Assembly: GCA_012961645.1 (NCBI GenBank) | Contig: DTYY01000023.1 | Coordinates: 1 to 5,857, forward strand | Source of the DNA: Methanosarcinales archaeon | Lineage (GTDB): Archaea; Halobacteriota; Methanosarcinia; Methanosarcinales; Methanogasteraceae | DNA: 5,857 nucleotides | Direction of reading: 5' to 3' | Shown here: positions 1-5,735 of the stretch, piece after piece | Numbering within the stretch: position 1 is the stretch's first letter | Layout of the letters: every line of letters begins with the position of its first letter | Program-made: the position numbers and the translations under genes | The notes under the pieces: model-generated | Database searches by the model: none | What the model saw: the letters and a program-made list of their open reading frames with translations, nothing else | What the model was told of the DNA's origin: nothing

Positions 1-234
1 ATCATAGACATTTCTACCCTCAAATAGCAGTTCTCCAGTGATGTGGCAGTCTTTGATCAGATCATTCATCCGGTTGATGCATCTTATGAACGTGGACTTG
101 CCGCAACCGGATGGCCCGATTATTGCAGTTATCTTCTTCTCTGGCATCGCAATCGTTATGTCTTTCAAAGCCTGCGTACTGCCATACCAGAGATTTAATC
201 CCCTGCTCTCGACTTCGATCTCAGTTCCTGCCAT
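1..234 (-). CDS. pstB: PstB, phosphate ABC transporter ATP-binding subunit (N-terminal part, cut by window edge)
   Basis: Cytoplasmic ATPase that powers phosphate import through the PstC-PstA channel. Only the first 78 residues are present; the frame is open to the left edge. The start is the ATG at 232-234, preceded on the minus strand by GGGAGG (239-244). The protein opens with a strand leading to LNLWYG (residues 13-18) and QALKDI (21-26), the usual PstB beginning. A Walker A motif GPSGCGKST follows at residues 40-48, then FIRCINRMNDL (49-59), which is highly characteristic of PstB rather than other ABC ATPases. The signature motif, Walker B and H-loop would lie outside the window. The start overlaps the end of pstA by 14 bases, so translation is probably coupled. 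Nothing looks damaged in the visible part. Confidence 0.95.
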   Translation of the reverse strand, partial: MAGTEIEVESRGLNLWYGSTQALKDITIAMPEKKITAIIGPSGCGKSTFIRCINRMNDLIKDCHITGELLFEGRNVYD

Positions 235-1075
235 GATACCTCCCATAGCGCATCTGAACCGCTATCGCTGCGAGGTTGATCAGAAGCACCATTGCAAGCA
301 GTACAACCGAACTCCCGTAAGCCATTGTATCAGATATCCCCTCCGATGCAAGGATATAGATGTGGTATGAGAGCGCACGCACCGGATCGAAGAGCGATGA
401 TGGCATCAGAAGCGATGACCCGGCTGTGAACATGACGACAGCCGTCTCACCGATCGCCTTTCCTATCCCCAGTATGACACCGGTCATGATACCCGGAACA
501 GCGCCCGGGAGCACAACCCGGCTCACGGTCTGCCACTTTGTCGCACCGAGTGCGAAACTTCCCTCGCGAAGACCCATCGGCACCGCCTTGATTGACTCCT
601 CTGACACCCTGACTATCCACGGCAGCACCATGAACATCAGCGCAAGCCCACCTGATATGATCGAAAAACCGAATCCGAGGTATATCGCAAGGAATGCATA
701 TCCGAATAGCCCGATCACGATGGATGGAATGCCTGCCAGGCATTCGACACCGAATTTGATGATACCTGTCATCGCATTCTTCGGGGCATATTCTGCAAGA
801 TATATCGCAGCACCGATGCCGATCGGGACAGCCGAGAGCATTGCAACCACCATGAGACAGAATGTTCCCAGTATCGCGGGGAGTACGCCACCCTCTGCAC
901 CACTCAGTCTTGGCGATTCGAGCAAAAAGGAGAGATTCACCACGGGAATTCCTCGTATCATGATATAGCCAAGAATGAATAAGAGGATCAGTATGGCTAT
1001 GGATGCAGATGCCCAGAGCATCACCTTTGCCAATTTATCCGACGTTGCTGGCGAGACCAATGTACTGGCGGTCAT
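221..1075 (-). CDS. pstA: PstA, phosphate ABC transporter permease
   Basis: Integral membrane subunit that pairs with PstC to form the phosphate channel. The 284 residues match the usual family length. A short N-terminal tail (1-18) precedes about six hydrophobic segments, near residues 20-41, 66-95, 113-135, 138-156, 194-218 and 255-276. The cytoplasmic EAA-type coupling loop, which docks on PstB, is at about 170-200 (REGSFALGATKWQTVSRVVL, then P-G). The helix after it carries GKAIGETA (205-212), typical of PstA/PstC. The ATG shares an ATGA overlap (1072-1075) with the pstC stop, and a G-rich ribosome site lies just upstream inside pstC. Several long open frames on the opposite strand are shadows of this gene. 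Confidence 0.95.
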   Translation of the reverse strand: MTASTLVSPATSDKLAKVMLWASASIAILILLFILGYIMIRGIPVVNLSFLLESPRLSGAEGGVLPAILGTFCLMVVAMLSAVPIGIGAAIYLAEYAPKNAMTGIIKFGVECLAGIPSIVIGLFGYAFLAIYLGFGFSIISGGLALMFMVLPWIVRVSEESIKAVPMGLREGSFALGATKWQTVSRVVLPGAVPGIMTGVILGIGKAIGETAVVMFTAGSSLLMPSSLFDPVRALSYHIYILASEGISDTMAYGSSVVLLAMVLLINLAAIAVQMRYGRYHGRN

Positions 1076-1956
1076 CGCTCTACCCCCATCCTTGATTTGA
1101 GTACTTTATTTGATATCGCGTCCAGTATGGCGACCACAATGAATAGCACGACCCCGGTTGCAAATAGCGCTTGTGTATGCTCTCCTGTTGCATAATTCAT
1201 CTCAAGCACAATATTTGAGGTCATCGGTCTCACAGGATCGAGTATGTCGTAGATCGGAGATGGGAGCATCGAGACATTGCCAGCCACCATCAGAACCACC
1301 ATCGTTTCACCGATTGAGGTAGCCATTGCGAGTATGACTCCGGCGACGATTCCTGATCGTGCACTCGGCAGGATCACTTTTTTGATCGTGTGCCAGTGTG
1401 TTGCACCGAGTGCAAGCGATGCTTCTTTATAGTCCTTCGGAACGGCTCTGATCGCATCATCCGATATGCTGATGATGCGCGGAAGCGCCATAATCGCAAG
1501 GATGATCGAACATGTGAGGATGGAGAAACCCCATCCTCCGAGATGGTCTCTGATGTATGGAACGAGTAGCACAAGCCCGACAAACCCGAGTATAACAGAC
1601 GGGATGCCGACCAGGAGTTCGATTGCGTGTTTGAGTATGGACCTTGCCCACTCCGGCGCGATTTCGGCGAGAAAGACCGCACATGCAATCCCGAAAGGTA
1701 CTGCCATGATCAGCGAACCGATTGCGACATAGAACGAGCCCACGATCATCGGGAAAATCCCATAAGAGGGTTCTCCGGTCATCGCTATGGGATTCCATCT
1801 CATTCCGAGAGCGAAATCGACGATCCCCACTTTTGCGAGGATCGGAAGACCTTCTCTTAGTAAAAAAATCAGTATCAGTGCAACGGTTGTGATCGCAGTC
1901 ACCGCCGAGATGAATAAAAACGCCTCGATTATCCTCTCACCGAGTTTTTGGGTCAT
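1072..1956 (-). CDS. pstC: PstC, phosphate ABC transporter permease
   Basis: Second membrane subunit of the phosphate importer and first gene of the visible operon. It has 294 residues, normal for the family. Hydrophobic segments lie near 12-33, 68-98, 113-134, 144-163, 203-225 and 264-282. FAL-G-RWNP (48-56) and the periplasmic-side YGIFPMIVGS (65-74) are typical PstC sequence. The EAA coupling loop is at about 177-197 (KEASLALGATHWHTIKKVIL), followed by SIGETM (214-219). The ATG at 1954-1956 has a possible GAGGGA ribosome site about 12 bases upstream on the minus strand. A phosphate-binding protein gene (pstS) normally sits directly upstream in archaeal pst operons. Here there is only a 214-bp gap and the divergent sua5 gene, so the binding protein must be encoded elsewhere or have been lost from this site. 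Confidence 0.95.
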   Translation of the reverse strand: MTQKLGERIIEAFLFISAVTAITTVALILIFLLREGLPILAKVGIVDFALGMRWNPIAMTGEPSYGIFPMIVGSFYVAIGSLIMAVPFGIACAVFLAEIAPEWARSILKHAIELLVGIPSVILGFVGLVLLVPYIRDHLGGWGFSILTCSIILAIMALPRIISISDDAIRAVPKDYKEASLALGATHWHTIKKVILPSARSGIVAGVILAMATSIGETMVVLMVAGNVSMLPSPIYDILDPVRPMTSNIVLEMNYATGEHTQALFATGVVLFIVVAILDAISNKVLKSRMGVER

Positions 1957-1982
1957 TGTGAAAACGCATCCCTCATTATTTT

Positions 1983-2031
1983 GTGATGGGCGACCTCACC
2001 GTCTTTAGGCGGGTTTCTAATGCTAAAACTG
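1983..2031 (-). mobile_element. possible remnant of an IS200/IS605-type right end
   Basis: Read on the minus strand, this stretch runs from TTTTAGCATTAGAAACCCGC through CCTAAAGACGG to TGAGGTCGCCCATCA. The small stem CCGTC-TTTA-GGCGG (plus-strand sense, one G-T pair) sits in the middle. From memory, the 3' ends of IS605/IS1341-type elements after tnpB often carry a similar short hairpin with a CTTTAG-like loop, flanked by CCC/GGTGAGG-like sequence. The minus-strand frame through it is open from just after a stop near 2135 to the TGA at 1953-1955, which could be a decayed tnpB tail. No transposase domain and no left end are visible. The resemblance is by eye only. It may equally be a leader structure in the pst transcript. 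Confidence 0.2.
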
Positions 2032-2042
2032 GTAGCGGCGTT

Positions 2043-2056
2043 GGCATATATACCTT
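2043..2056 (-). promoter_or_regulatory. candidate TATA box for the pstCAB operon
   Basis: On the minus strand this reads AAGGTATATATGCC, an archaeal TATA-like site with a purine-rich upstream flank. Transcription would be expected to start about 25 bases downstream, near 2022-2024, giving a leader of about 65 bases before pstC that includes the hairpin at 1995-2010. Other AT-rich sites nearby (2070-2096) could serve instead, so the choice is tentative. Confidence 0.4.
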
Positions 2057-2069
2057 GCCCCAATAAACA

Positions 2070-2082
2070 TATAGAATCTATA
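2070..2082. promoter_or_regulatory. 13-bp perfect palindrome, possible operator
   Basis: TATAGA-A-TCTATA is a perfect inverted repeat with a single central base. It lies between the two candidate TATA boxes of the divergent pstCAB and sua5 units. Its position is what one would expect for a repressor or activator site controlling one or both promoters, for instance in response to phosphate. AT-rich DNA produces short palindromes by chance, so this is suggestive only. Confidence 0.3.
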
Positions 2083-2086
2083 CATA

Positions 2087-2096
2087 CTATATATGG
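2087..2096 (+). promoter_or_regulatory. candidate TATA box for sua5
   Basis: CTATATATGG lies about 80 bases before the sua5 start. A start of transcription near 2117 would leave a leader of about 54 bases. That leader begins around a small inverted repeat, GGTTC (2114-2118) and GAACC (2127-2131). A second AT-rich site, TAATATTA near 2147-2154, would instead give an almost leaderless message starting close to the second ATG at 2180. The sequence does not decide between them. Confidence 0.35.
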
Positions 2097-2170
2097 ATCG
2101 CACGTATTTGCAGGGTTCAACGATGCGAACCATTCTCAAGCATAAGTAATATTAGATAGACCCTGGAAAA

Positions 2171-3226
2171 ATGAGATGGATGGAGGCTACTAAAACGCAG
2201 ATCTTCAGAATCGATCATGCAAACTTCGGTAAAACGATCAGGATGGCTGCCAGAATCATCAGAGAGGGCGGGACTGTTGCGTTTCCCACTGAGACCGTGT
2301 ACGGTCTTGGAGCCGATGCCCTAAATCCAGATGCGGTTCTGAAGATATTACGAGCAAAGGGGCGCCCCGCCGACAATCCGCTGATCGTTCATGTCTCGTC
2401 AAGAGAGCAGATATGTAAGATCACTGAGGATATCCCGGAGTGTGCCTTTGGCCTGATGGATGCTTTCATGCCAGGTCCGCTCACATTGATTCTGAAGCGA
2501 AAGGCGATAGTGCCAGGTGTCACTACAGGTGGTCTTGATACGATTGCTGTGCGGATGCCTGATCACCGGGTGGCGCTTGGGCTGATCAGGGAATCGGACA
2601 CTCCGATTGCAGCACCCAGCGCCAATCTGTCAGGTAGACCAAGCCCGACGACGGCTGCACATGTCATGGCGGACCTTGCCGGCAGGATCGATGCGGTCAT
2701 CGACGGCGGGCAGGTCAGAATCGGGGTCGAGTCAACAGTGCTTGACCTGACGTCAGATATTCCAACCGTACTCAGACCCGGCGGCGTCGGGATTGAGGAG
2801 ATCAGAGGGTGCGTGGGTAGAGTTCTTGCCGGATATCATGAGCCAATACCAGACGTCGGTGGAGTGGTAAGGTCTCCAGGGATGAGATACACGCATTACG
2901 CCCCTGAAACAGCCGTAGTACTGATCGAAGGCGATCCTGAAAGTGTTGCAGCCAGAATATCGAGGTTGATAGCCGAATATCACAAAAAAGGCAGGCGTGT
3001 CGGACTTCTGGTAACAGAGGAGACTGCAGAACAGGTGTCAGGCGACGAAGATCTTGTATTGTGCCGTAGGGACGATTTGGAAGCGTATGCACGCAACCTC
3101 TTCGGGGGTCTGCGATATCTGGATGGGCGAGATGTGGATGTTATTGTTGCTGATGGATCTATAAAAAGCGAGGGGGTTGGAGCAGCTGTTCTCAATCGGT
3201 TGAGGAGGGCGGCAGGAGATCGGTGA
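2171..3226 (+). CDS. sua5: Sua5/YrdC-type L-threonylcarbamoyl-AMP synthase
   Basis: Makes threonylcarbamoyl-adenylate from threonine, bicarbonate and ATP. In archaea the KEOPS complex then transfers this group to A37 of ANN-decoding tRNAs (t6A). At 351 residues this is the long two-domain form. The YrdC domain (about 12-215) shows FPTETVYGLG (38-47), K-G-R-P (63-66), PGPLT (101-105), VRMP (127-130), SANLSGRPSPT (150-160) and GVESTV (185-190) ending in LRPGG (201-205). The linker has the hallmark SPGM-YTHYAP (235-245), which closes over the active site in Sua5. The C-terminal Sua5 domain (about 248-350) ends with LFGGLRYLD (310-318) and GAAVLNRLRRAAG (337-349). No ribosome site clearly decides the start: ATG 2171 is used here, and the in-frame ATG at 2180 would drop three residues. 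The gene is divergent from pstC and unrelated to it in function. Confidence 0.95.
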   Translation: MRWMEATKTQIFRIDHANFGKTIRMAARIIREGGTVAFPTETVYGLGADALNPDAVLKILRAKGRPADNPLIVHVSSREQICKITEDIPECAFGLMDAFMPGPLTLILKRKAIVPGVTTGGLDTIAVRMPDHRVALGLIRESDTPIAAPSANLSGRPSPTTAAHVMADLAGRIDAVIDGGQVRIGVESTVLDLTSDIPTVLRPGGVGIEEIRGCVGRVLAGYHEPIPDVGGVVRSPGMRYTHYAPETAVVLIEGDPESVAARISRLIAEYHKKGRRVGLLVTEETAEQVSGDEDLVLCRRDDLEAYARNLFGGLRYLDGRDVDVIVADGSIKSEGVGAAVLNRLRRAAGDR

Positions 3227-3242
3227 TCGGAGCATCAGAGCC

Positions 3243-3258
3243 AGAAAGTTTTTATACG
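3243..3258 (+). promoter_or_regulatory. archaeal BRE/TATA promoter of the lipoprotein gene
   Basis: A purine-rich BRE-like AGAAAG (3243-3248) runs directly into a TTTTTATA box (3249-3256), only 17 bases after the sua5 stop. The expected transcription start, about 26 bases past the box centre, falls near 3278-3281. It almost coincides with an ATG at 3280. The T-run here might also help end the sua5 transcript. Confidence 0.6.
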
Positions 3259-3279
3259 TTAATGTTACCTATATCTAAC

Positions 3280-3330
3280 ATGGAGTTAGAAATAAATAAC
3301 TTCGAGAGCAGAGACAGCATAGGAGAATGA
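3280..3330 (+). CDS. possible 16-residue leader peptide before the lipoprotein
   Basis: ATG 3280 opens a 17-codon frame (MELEINNFESRDSIGE, then TGA) that ends seven bases before the lipoprotein ATG. The ATG lies where the TATA box at 3249-3256 predicts transcription to begin, so it could be translated as a leaderless message, which is common in archaea. Its last codons contain the AGGAG that probably serves as ribosome site for the next gene, so translation of the two could be coupled or competitive. The peptide is acidic and has no known motif. A chance frame this short is quite possible. Confidence 0.3.
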   Translation: MELEINNFESRDSIGE

Positions 3331-3336
3331 AACCAG

Positions 3337-4413
3337 ATGAAGAGACAGACGAAACAGATAGCAGCAGTCCTGCTGGTTCTTGCAGCCGTCCTTATCAGCG
3401 GGTGCGCCGAGCAGGTGTCTGAGATGTCGGCAGACGAGATTGCGTCCATGATGGAAGCGAAGCAGGCAGAGATCGATGACTTCTCAGCCACGATGGTCAC
3501 GACATCGTCGTATGGTGGAGAGGACATGACCATGCGGGCGACTATGCTGACCAAACCGCCGGATAAAAGCCGCATCGAATACAGCGAGCCGGCAGAAGCC
3601 GCAGGCGTGGTGCTGGTCACAAATGGTAGCACGATGTGGACGTACGACCCTGCAAGGAATCAGGTGACGAAGATGGCGCTTCCGGAGGATATACCATCTG
3701 AGATGGAGTACACTGAGATCGTTAAGGATATTCTGGACAAGAACGACATATCCCTCGAAGGTGTCGAGGATGTTGGTGGGCGGAGCACGTATGTGCTCAA
3801 GGCAACGCCAAAGAACGAAACCGAGCGTGAATTCGTCTCAAATATGCGCGTATGGATCGATCGTGAAACCTGGATGCTTCTCGGGATTGGGATGTACGAT
3901 AAGGACGACAATCTCATCTCGAAGGTGGAATACAGGGACATAACGTTTAACACTGGCATCTCTGACAGCGAGTTTATATTCGAGGCGCCTGCTGGAGCCG
4001 AGGTTGTGGAGACGTCACTTGAGGATATGATGCCTGAAGAGATGACGCTTGAGGAGGCGAGGGCGAACCTCACGTTCGATCTGAGGGTGCCGTCGTACCT
4101 GCCGGAAGGATATGAGTTCGACCATGCGATGATACTTGGAGATGCGATGTTTGGCGACGGGCAGGAGATGGTATCGCTGAAATACACGGATGGATCGGAG
4201 ATATTACACCTCACAGAGTGGGTCAGCGGTGATTCGGGTCGGTCAGAACCTGCGATGGGTGATCCGGAAGTTGTGAGCATCAACGGCACAGACGGAGAGT
4301 TTACGTCGATGTTTGGCATGAACACGATCCGGTGGAGCGCAGATGGTATCGATTATTCGCTCTCTGGTGCGTTTGAGAAGGACGAGTTGGTGAGAGTAGC
4401 GGAGTCGATCTGA
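3337..4413 (+). CDS. secreted lipoprotein with LolA-like and DUF4367-like domains
   Basis: A 358-residue exported protein. The N-terminus has KRQTK (2-6), a hydrophobic core (8-20) and a lipobox LISGC (19-23), so the mature protein would begin at Cys23, anchored by lipid outside the membrane. Residues about 33-220 look like the LolA-fold outer-membrane lipoprotein-sorting family (COG2834-like): a predicted helix MSADEIASMMEAKQAEIDDF (30-49), then TMLTKPPDKSRIEY (69-82), NGSTMWTYDP (96-105) and FIFEAPAGAEVV (213-224). From about 240 a second domain starts with LRVPSYLPEGYEF (249-261), the pattern of DUF4367-type domains. Archaea of this type lack the bacterial Lol system, so lipoprotein sorting cannot simply be assumed; binding of lipid or another hydrophobic ligand is the safer guess. 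AGGAG at 3321-3325 lies 11 bases before the start. The long minus-strand open frames opposite it are shadows. Confidence 0.85.
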   Translation: MKRQTKQIAAVLLVLAAVLISGCAEQVSEMSADEIASMMEAKQAEIDDFSATMVTTSSYGGEDMTMRATMLTKPPDKSRIEYSEPAEAAGVVLVTNGSTMWTYDPARNQVTKMALPEDIPSEMEYTEIVKDILDKNDISLEGVEDVGGRSTYVLKATPKNETEREFVSNMRVWIDRETWMLLGIGMYDKDDNLISKVEYRDITFNTGISDSEFIFEAPAGAEVVETSLEDMMPEEMTLEEARANLTFDLRVPSYLPEGYEFDHAMILGDAMFGDGQEMVSLKYTDGSEILHLTEWVSGDSGRSEPAMGDPEVVSINGTDGEFTSMFGMNTIRWSADGIDYSLSGAFEKDELVRVAESI

Positions 4414-4431
4414 CTCCGTCTTTTTTATTTT
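4400..4431 (+). terminator. hairpin plus T-tract terminator of the lipoprotein gene
   Basis: CGGAGTC (4400-4406) pairs perfectly with GACTCCG (4412-4418) around a five-base loop and is followed by TCTTTTTTATTTT (4419-4431). The lipoprotein TGA (4411-4413) lies inside the hairpin. Archaeal termination mainly needs the T-tract, so the hairpin may instead stabilise the 3' end. The same T-rich run resembles a TATA element and might also serve the downstream three-gene unit. Confidence 0.75.
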
Positions 4432-4480
4432 GTGCGAGAAAAGGAGATACAGTGCTCAAATACAGAAGGAGTGTGTCGGA

Positions 4481-4906
4481 ATGTGTTTGAACAGAAAGAA
4501 ACTTCTGCGGATGGCGCTTATCACGGGCATAGTGGTGGCAGCTATATGTGAGGGGATTGTAATCATTTCCATATATCTTATTACTGGAAATATTGACATT
4601 GTCTCTATAGAGTCTTTAATTCAGTTTATACTGATTGTCGGGATTTTTGTGATCGGTGTCCCGATCACGCTGTATATTGCAGGCATACGAAAGGGGGATG
4701 AAATCCTTGTTGATGAGCGGACGATCGCCATATCTAATAAAAGCAATACGAATGCGTTGATAGTCGTACAGATGCTGCTGATCCTTTATCTCGCCTGGAA
4801 ATATGGTTACACCCGGGAGTTTGATTGGCAGATTGCTGCTATATTGTTCATCGGGTGGTTGACTCACGATATCTCGAGGAGGTATTATCAGCGGAAGGCG
4901 ATGTAA
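4481..4906 (+). CDS. four-helix membrane protein, DUF2178-like (first of a pair)
   Basis: A 141-residue integral membrane protein of unknown function. A short basic N-terminus (NRKKLLR, 4-10) precedes hydrophobic segments near 11-34, 46-69, 90-107 and 115-128. The loop between helices 2 and 3 carries RKGDEILVDERTIAISNKS (70-88), with a D-E-R motif (78-80), as in DUF2178-type proteins. The C-terminus is basic (SRRYYQRKAM). The start is set by AAGGAG nine bases upstream of ATG 4481. A longer reading from a TTG at 4430 would begin in the T-tract of the preceding terminator and adds a non-hydrophobic, poorly supported extension. The stop (TAA 4904-4906) abuts the ATG of the next gene with no gap. 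Family assignment comes from recognition of the pattern, not a search. Confidence 0.75.
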   Translation: MCLNRKKLLRMALITGIVVAAICEGIVIISIYLITGNIDIVSIESLIQFILIVGIFVIGVPITLYIAGIRKGDEILVDERTIAISNKSNTNALIVVQMLLILYLAWKYGYTREFDWQIAAILFIGWLTHDISRRYYQRKAM

Positions 4907-5311
4907 ATGAAAATAAGAAATGATAAAGATATCCTGCGTTTCTCAGGCATTGCCGTTCTATCGATCCTCACCGGCACCCTCATGATGAATTTCCTTTCCG
5001 GTCCCACCTACTTTGGAATCGGTTCTATCCTGATCCTCATGGGGATTACTGCGATCGTCATAGCCATCATTGCAGCAGCAACACCCAGAGAAGACCTGAT
5101 AAAGGATGAAAGGTCTGTGAGAGTCAATGAAAAGGCAGGTTATCATGCGTTCGTAATCCTCCTTCTCACGATGGCTCTTCTTCAAGCAATAAGCATGATC
5201 TGGAGATTAAACTTCAATTTTAAGGCTGTTATACCCGATCTCTTCATTGTAGGGATCTGTTCGTGGATCCTGCTTCGGTGGTATTACAATCGGAGGGGCG
5301 ACATCGTTTGA
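4907..5311 (+). CDS. four-helix membrane protein, DUF2178-like (second of a pair)
   Basis: A 134-residue membrane protein with the same plan as the gene before it. It has hydrophobic segments near 12-29, 34-58, 79-97 and 108-123, a central cytoplasmic-type loop [19 protein letters not shown] (60-78) containing D-E-R (67-69), and a basic aromatic tail RWYYNRRGD (124-132) that parallels RRYYQRKA in its neighbour. The two are therefore probably diverged tandem duplicates. The start ATG follows the upstream TAA directly, with GGAAGG a few bases before it. The stop overlaps the TTG start of the HTH gene. The function is unknown. The arrangement suggests that it holds, inhibits or signals to the HTH protein, but this is inference. 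Confidence 0.75.
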   Translation: MKIRNDKDILRFSGIAVLSILTGTLMMNFLSGPTYFGIGSILILMGITAIVIAIIAAATPREDLIKDERSVRVNEKAGYHAFVILLLTMALLQAISMIWRLNFNFKAVIPDLFIVGICSWILLRWYYNRRGDIV

Positions 5312-5505
5312 AAACCAGAATCAAGGAACTGCGGGCGAGGTACAACTTAACTCAGGAGGAGCTTGCAAAAAAGGTCGGGGTAAGGAGGGAGACGATCGTA
5401 TTTCTCGAGAGGGGGAAGTACAACCCGTCGCTCAAGCTGGCGCGTGATGTCGCGAAAGTCCTGGAGACGACGATAGAGGAGCTGTTTATTTTTGAGGATG
5501 ACTGA
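5308..5505 (+). CDS. small Cro/C1-type HTH transcriptional regulator
   Basis: A 65-residue DNA-binding protein, essentially one XRE-family HTH domain. It opens with M-K-T-R-I-K-E-L-R, then helix 2 [12 protein letters not shown] (14-25), the recognition helix region [17 protein letters not shown] (26-42) and [18 protein letters not shown] (43-60), ending in an acidic tail FEDD. This matches the family of tiny archaeal and Firmicute regulators that often sit beside small membrane proteins. The start is taken as TTG 5308, because the family begins at this residue and GGAGGGG (5292-5298) is nine bases upstream. A GTG at 5263 would add 15 residues unlike the family. TTGA overlaps the preceding stop, so translation is coupled. 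It lacks a ligand-sensing domain, so any signal must come from a partner, plausibly the two membrane proteins. Confidence 0.9.
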   Translation: MKTRIKELRARYNLTQEELAKKVGVRRETIVFLERGKYNPSLKLARDVAKVLETTIEELFIFEDD

Positions 5506-5593
5506 TCGCCCCTGCCCTGTAAGGTCATGTCCATTGTGTTTCGATGACGATTACTCGTTTCGATAAACTTCTGGACGTTGAGGTGTAGTGCGG

Positions 5594-5604
5594 GGTTTAT
5601 ATAG
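5594..5604 (+). promoter_or_regulatory. TATA-like site in the convergent intergenic region
   Basis: GGTTTATATAG preceded by CGG resembles a BRE/TATA element and would start a plus-strand transcript near 5625. No gene follows on that strand within the window. The reverse complement, CTATATAAACC, is also TATA-like, so direction is uncertain. Confidence 0.3.
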
Positions 5605-5701
5605 TGCTGAAGATACATTCTATCGAATATGAAAAGTTTTTCACCTCTCTAAACGCCTTTGATATGTTACTTGTTACCGAGGGTTCGTTTGAAGAGATAT
5701 C

Positions 5702-5735
5702 TTCTCACTCCACATGAGAATATAAATATTTTTTA
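5702..5735 (+). terminator. weak hairpin followed by T-rich tract
   Basis: TTCTCA (5702-5707) pairs with TGAGAA (5715-5720) around a seven-base loop, and TATAAATATTTTTTA follows, with six consecutive T residues at 5729-5734. This could end a transcript starting near 5625 or read-through from the HTH operon. The stem is short and AT-rich, so support is weak. Confidence 0.25.

Noticed and set aside
360..968. 202-codon plus-strand open frame opposite pstA
   Set aside because: It lies antisense to a clear PstA gene, and its protein is rich in Pro, Ser and Thr with no recognisable domain. It is a shadow of the coding strand's codon bias.
1953..1976. 7-codon leader ORF (MRDAFSQ) ending in an ATGA overlap with pstC
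   Set aside because: It is too short to support alone, has no ribosome site, and is part of a longer open stretch that may be a decayed element.
3252..3632. 126-codon minus-strand open frame starting inside the lipoprotein gene
   Set aside because: It would overlap the lipoprotein signal peptide and its promoter. The composition is typical of an antisense shadow.
3660..4325. 221-codon minus-strand open frame opposite the lipoprotein gene
   Set aside because: It is Ser-rich and low in complexity with no motif or ribosome site. The plus strand has a lipobox protein with family resemblance, so this is a shadow.
4430..4480. TTG-initiated N-terminal extension of the first membrane protein
   Set aside because: The start codon falls in the T-tract of the upstream terminator. 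ATG 4481 has a well-spaced AAGGAG.
5538..5564. direct repeat GTTTCGAT, two copies 19 bp apart, considered as a CRISPR or operator
   Set aside because: Two eight-base copies are far too few and short for CRISPR. The position downstream of the HTH gene gives no clear target promoter.
5536..5611. possible C/D box RNA (GATGA near 5543, CTGA near 5607)
   Set aside because: The C box does not match RUGAUGA well, no internal C'/D' pair is evident, and the box spacing is not convincing.
5352..5618. 88-codon minus-strand open frame opposite the HTH gene
   Set aside because: It covers most of a convincing HTH gene in antisense, and its translation shows no domain.
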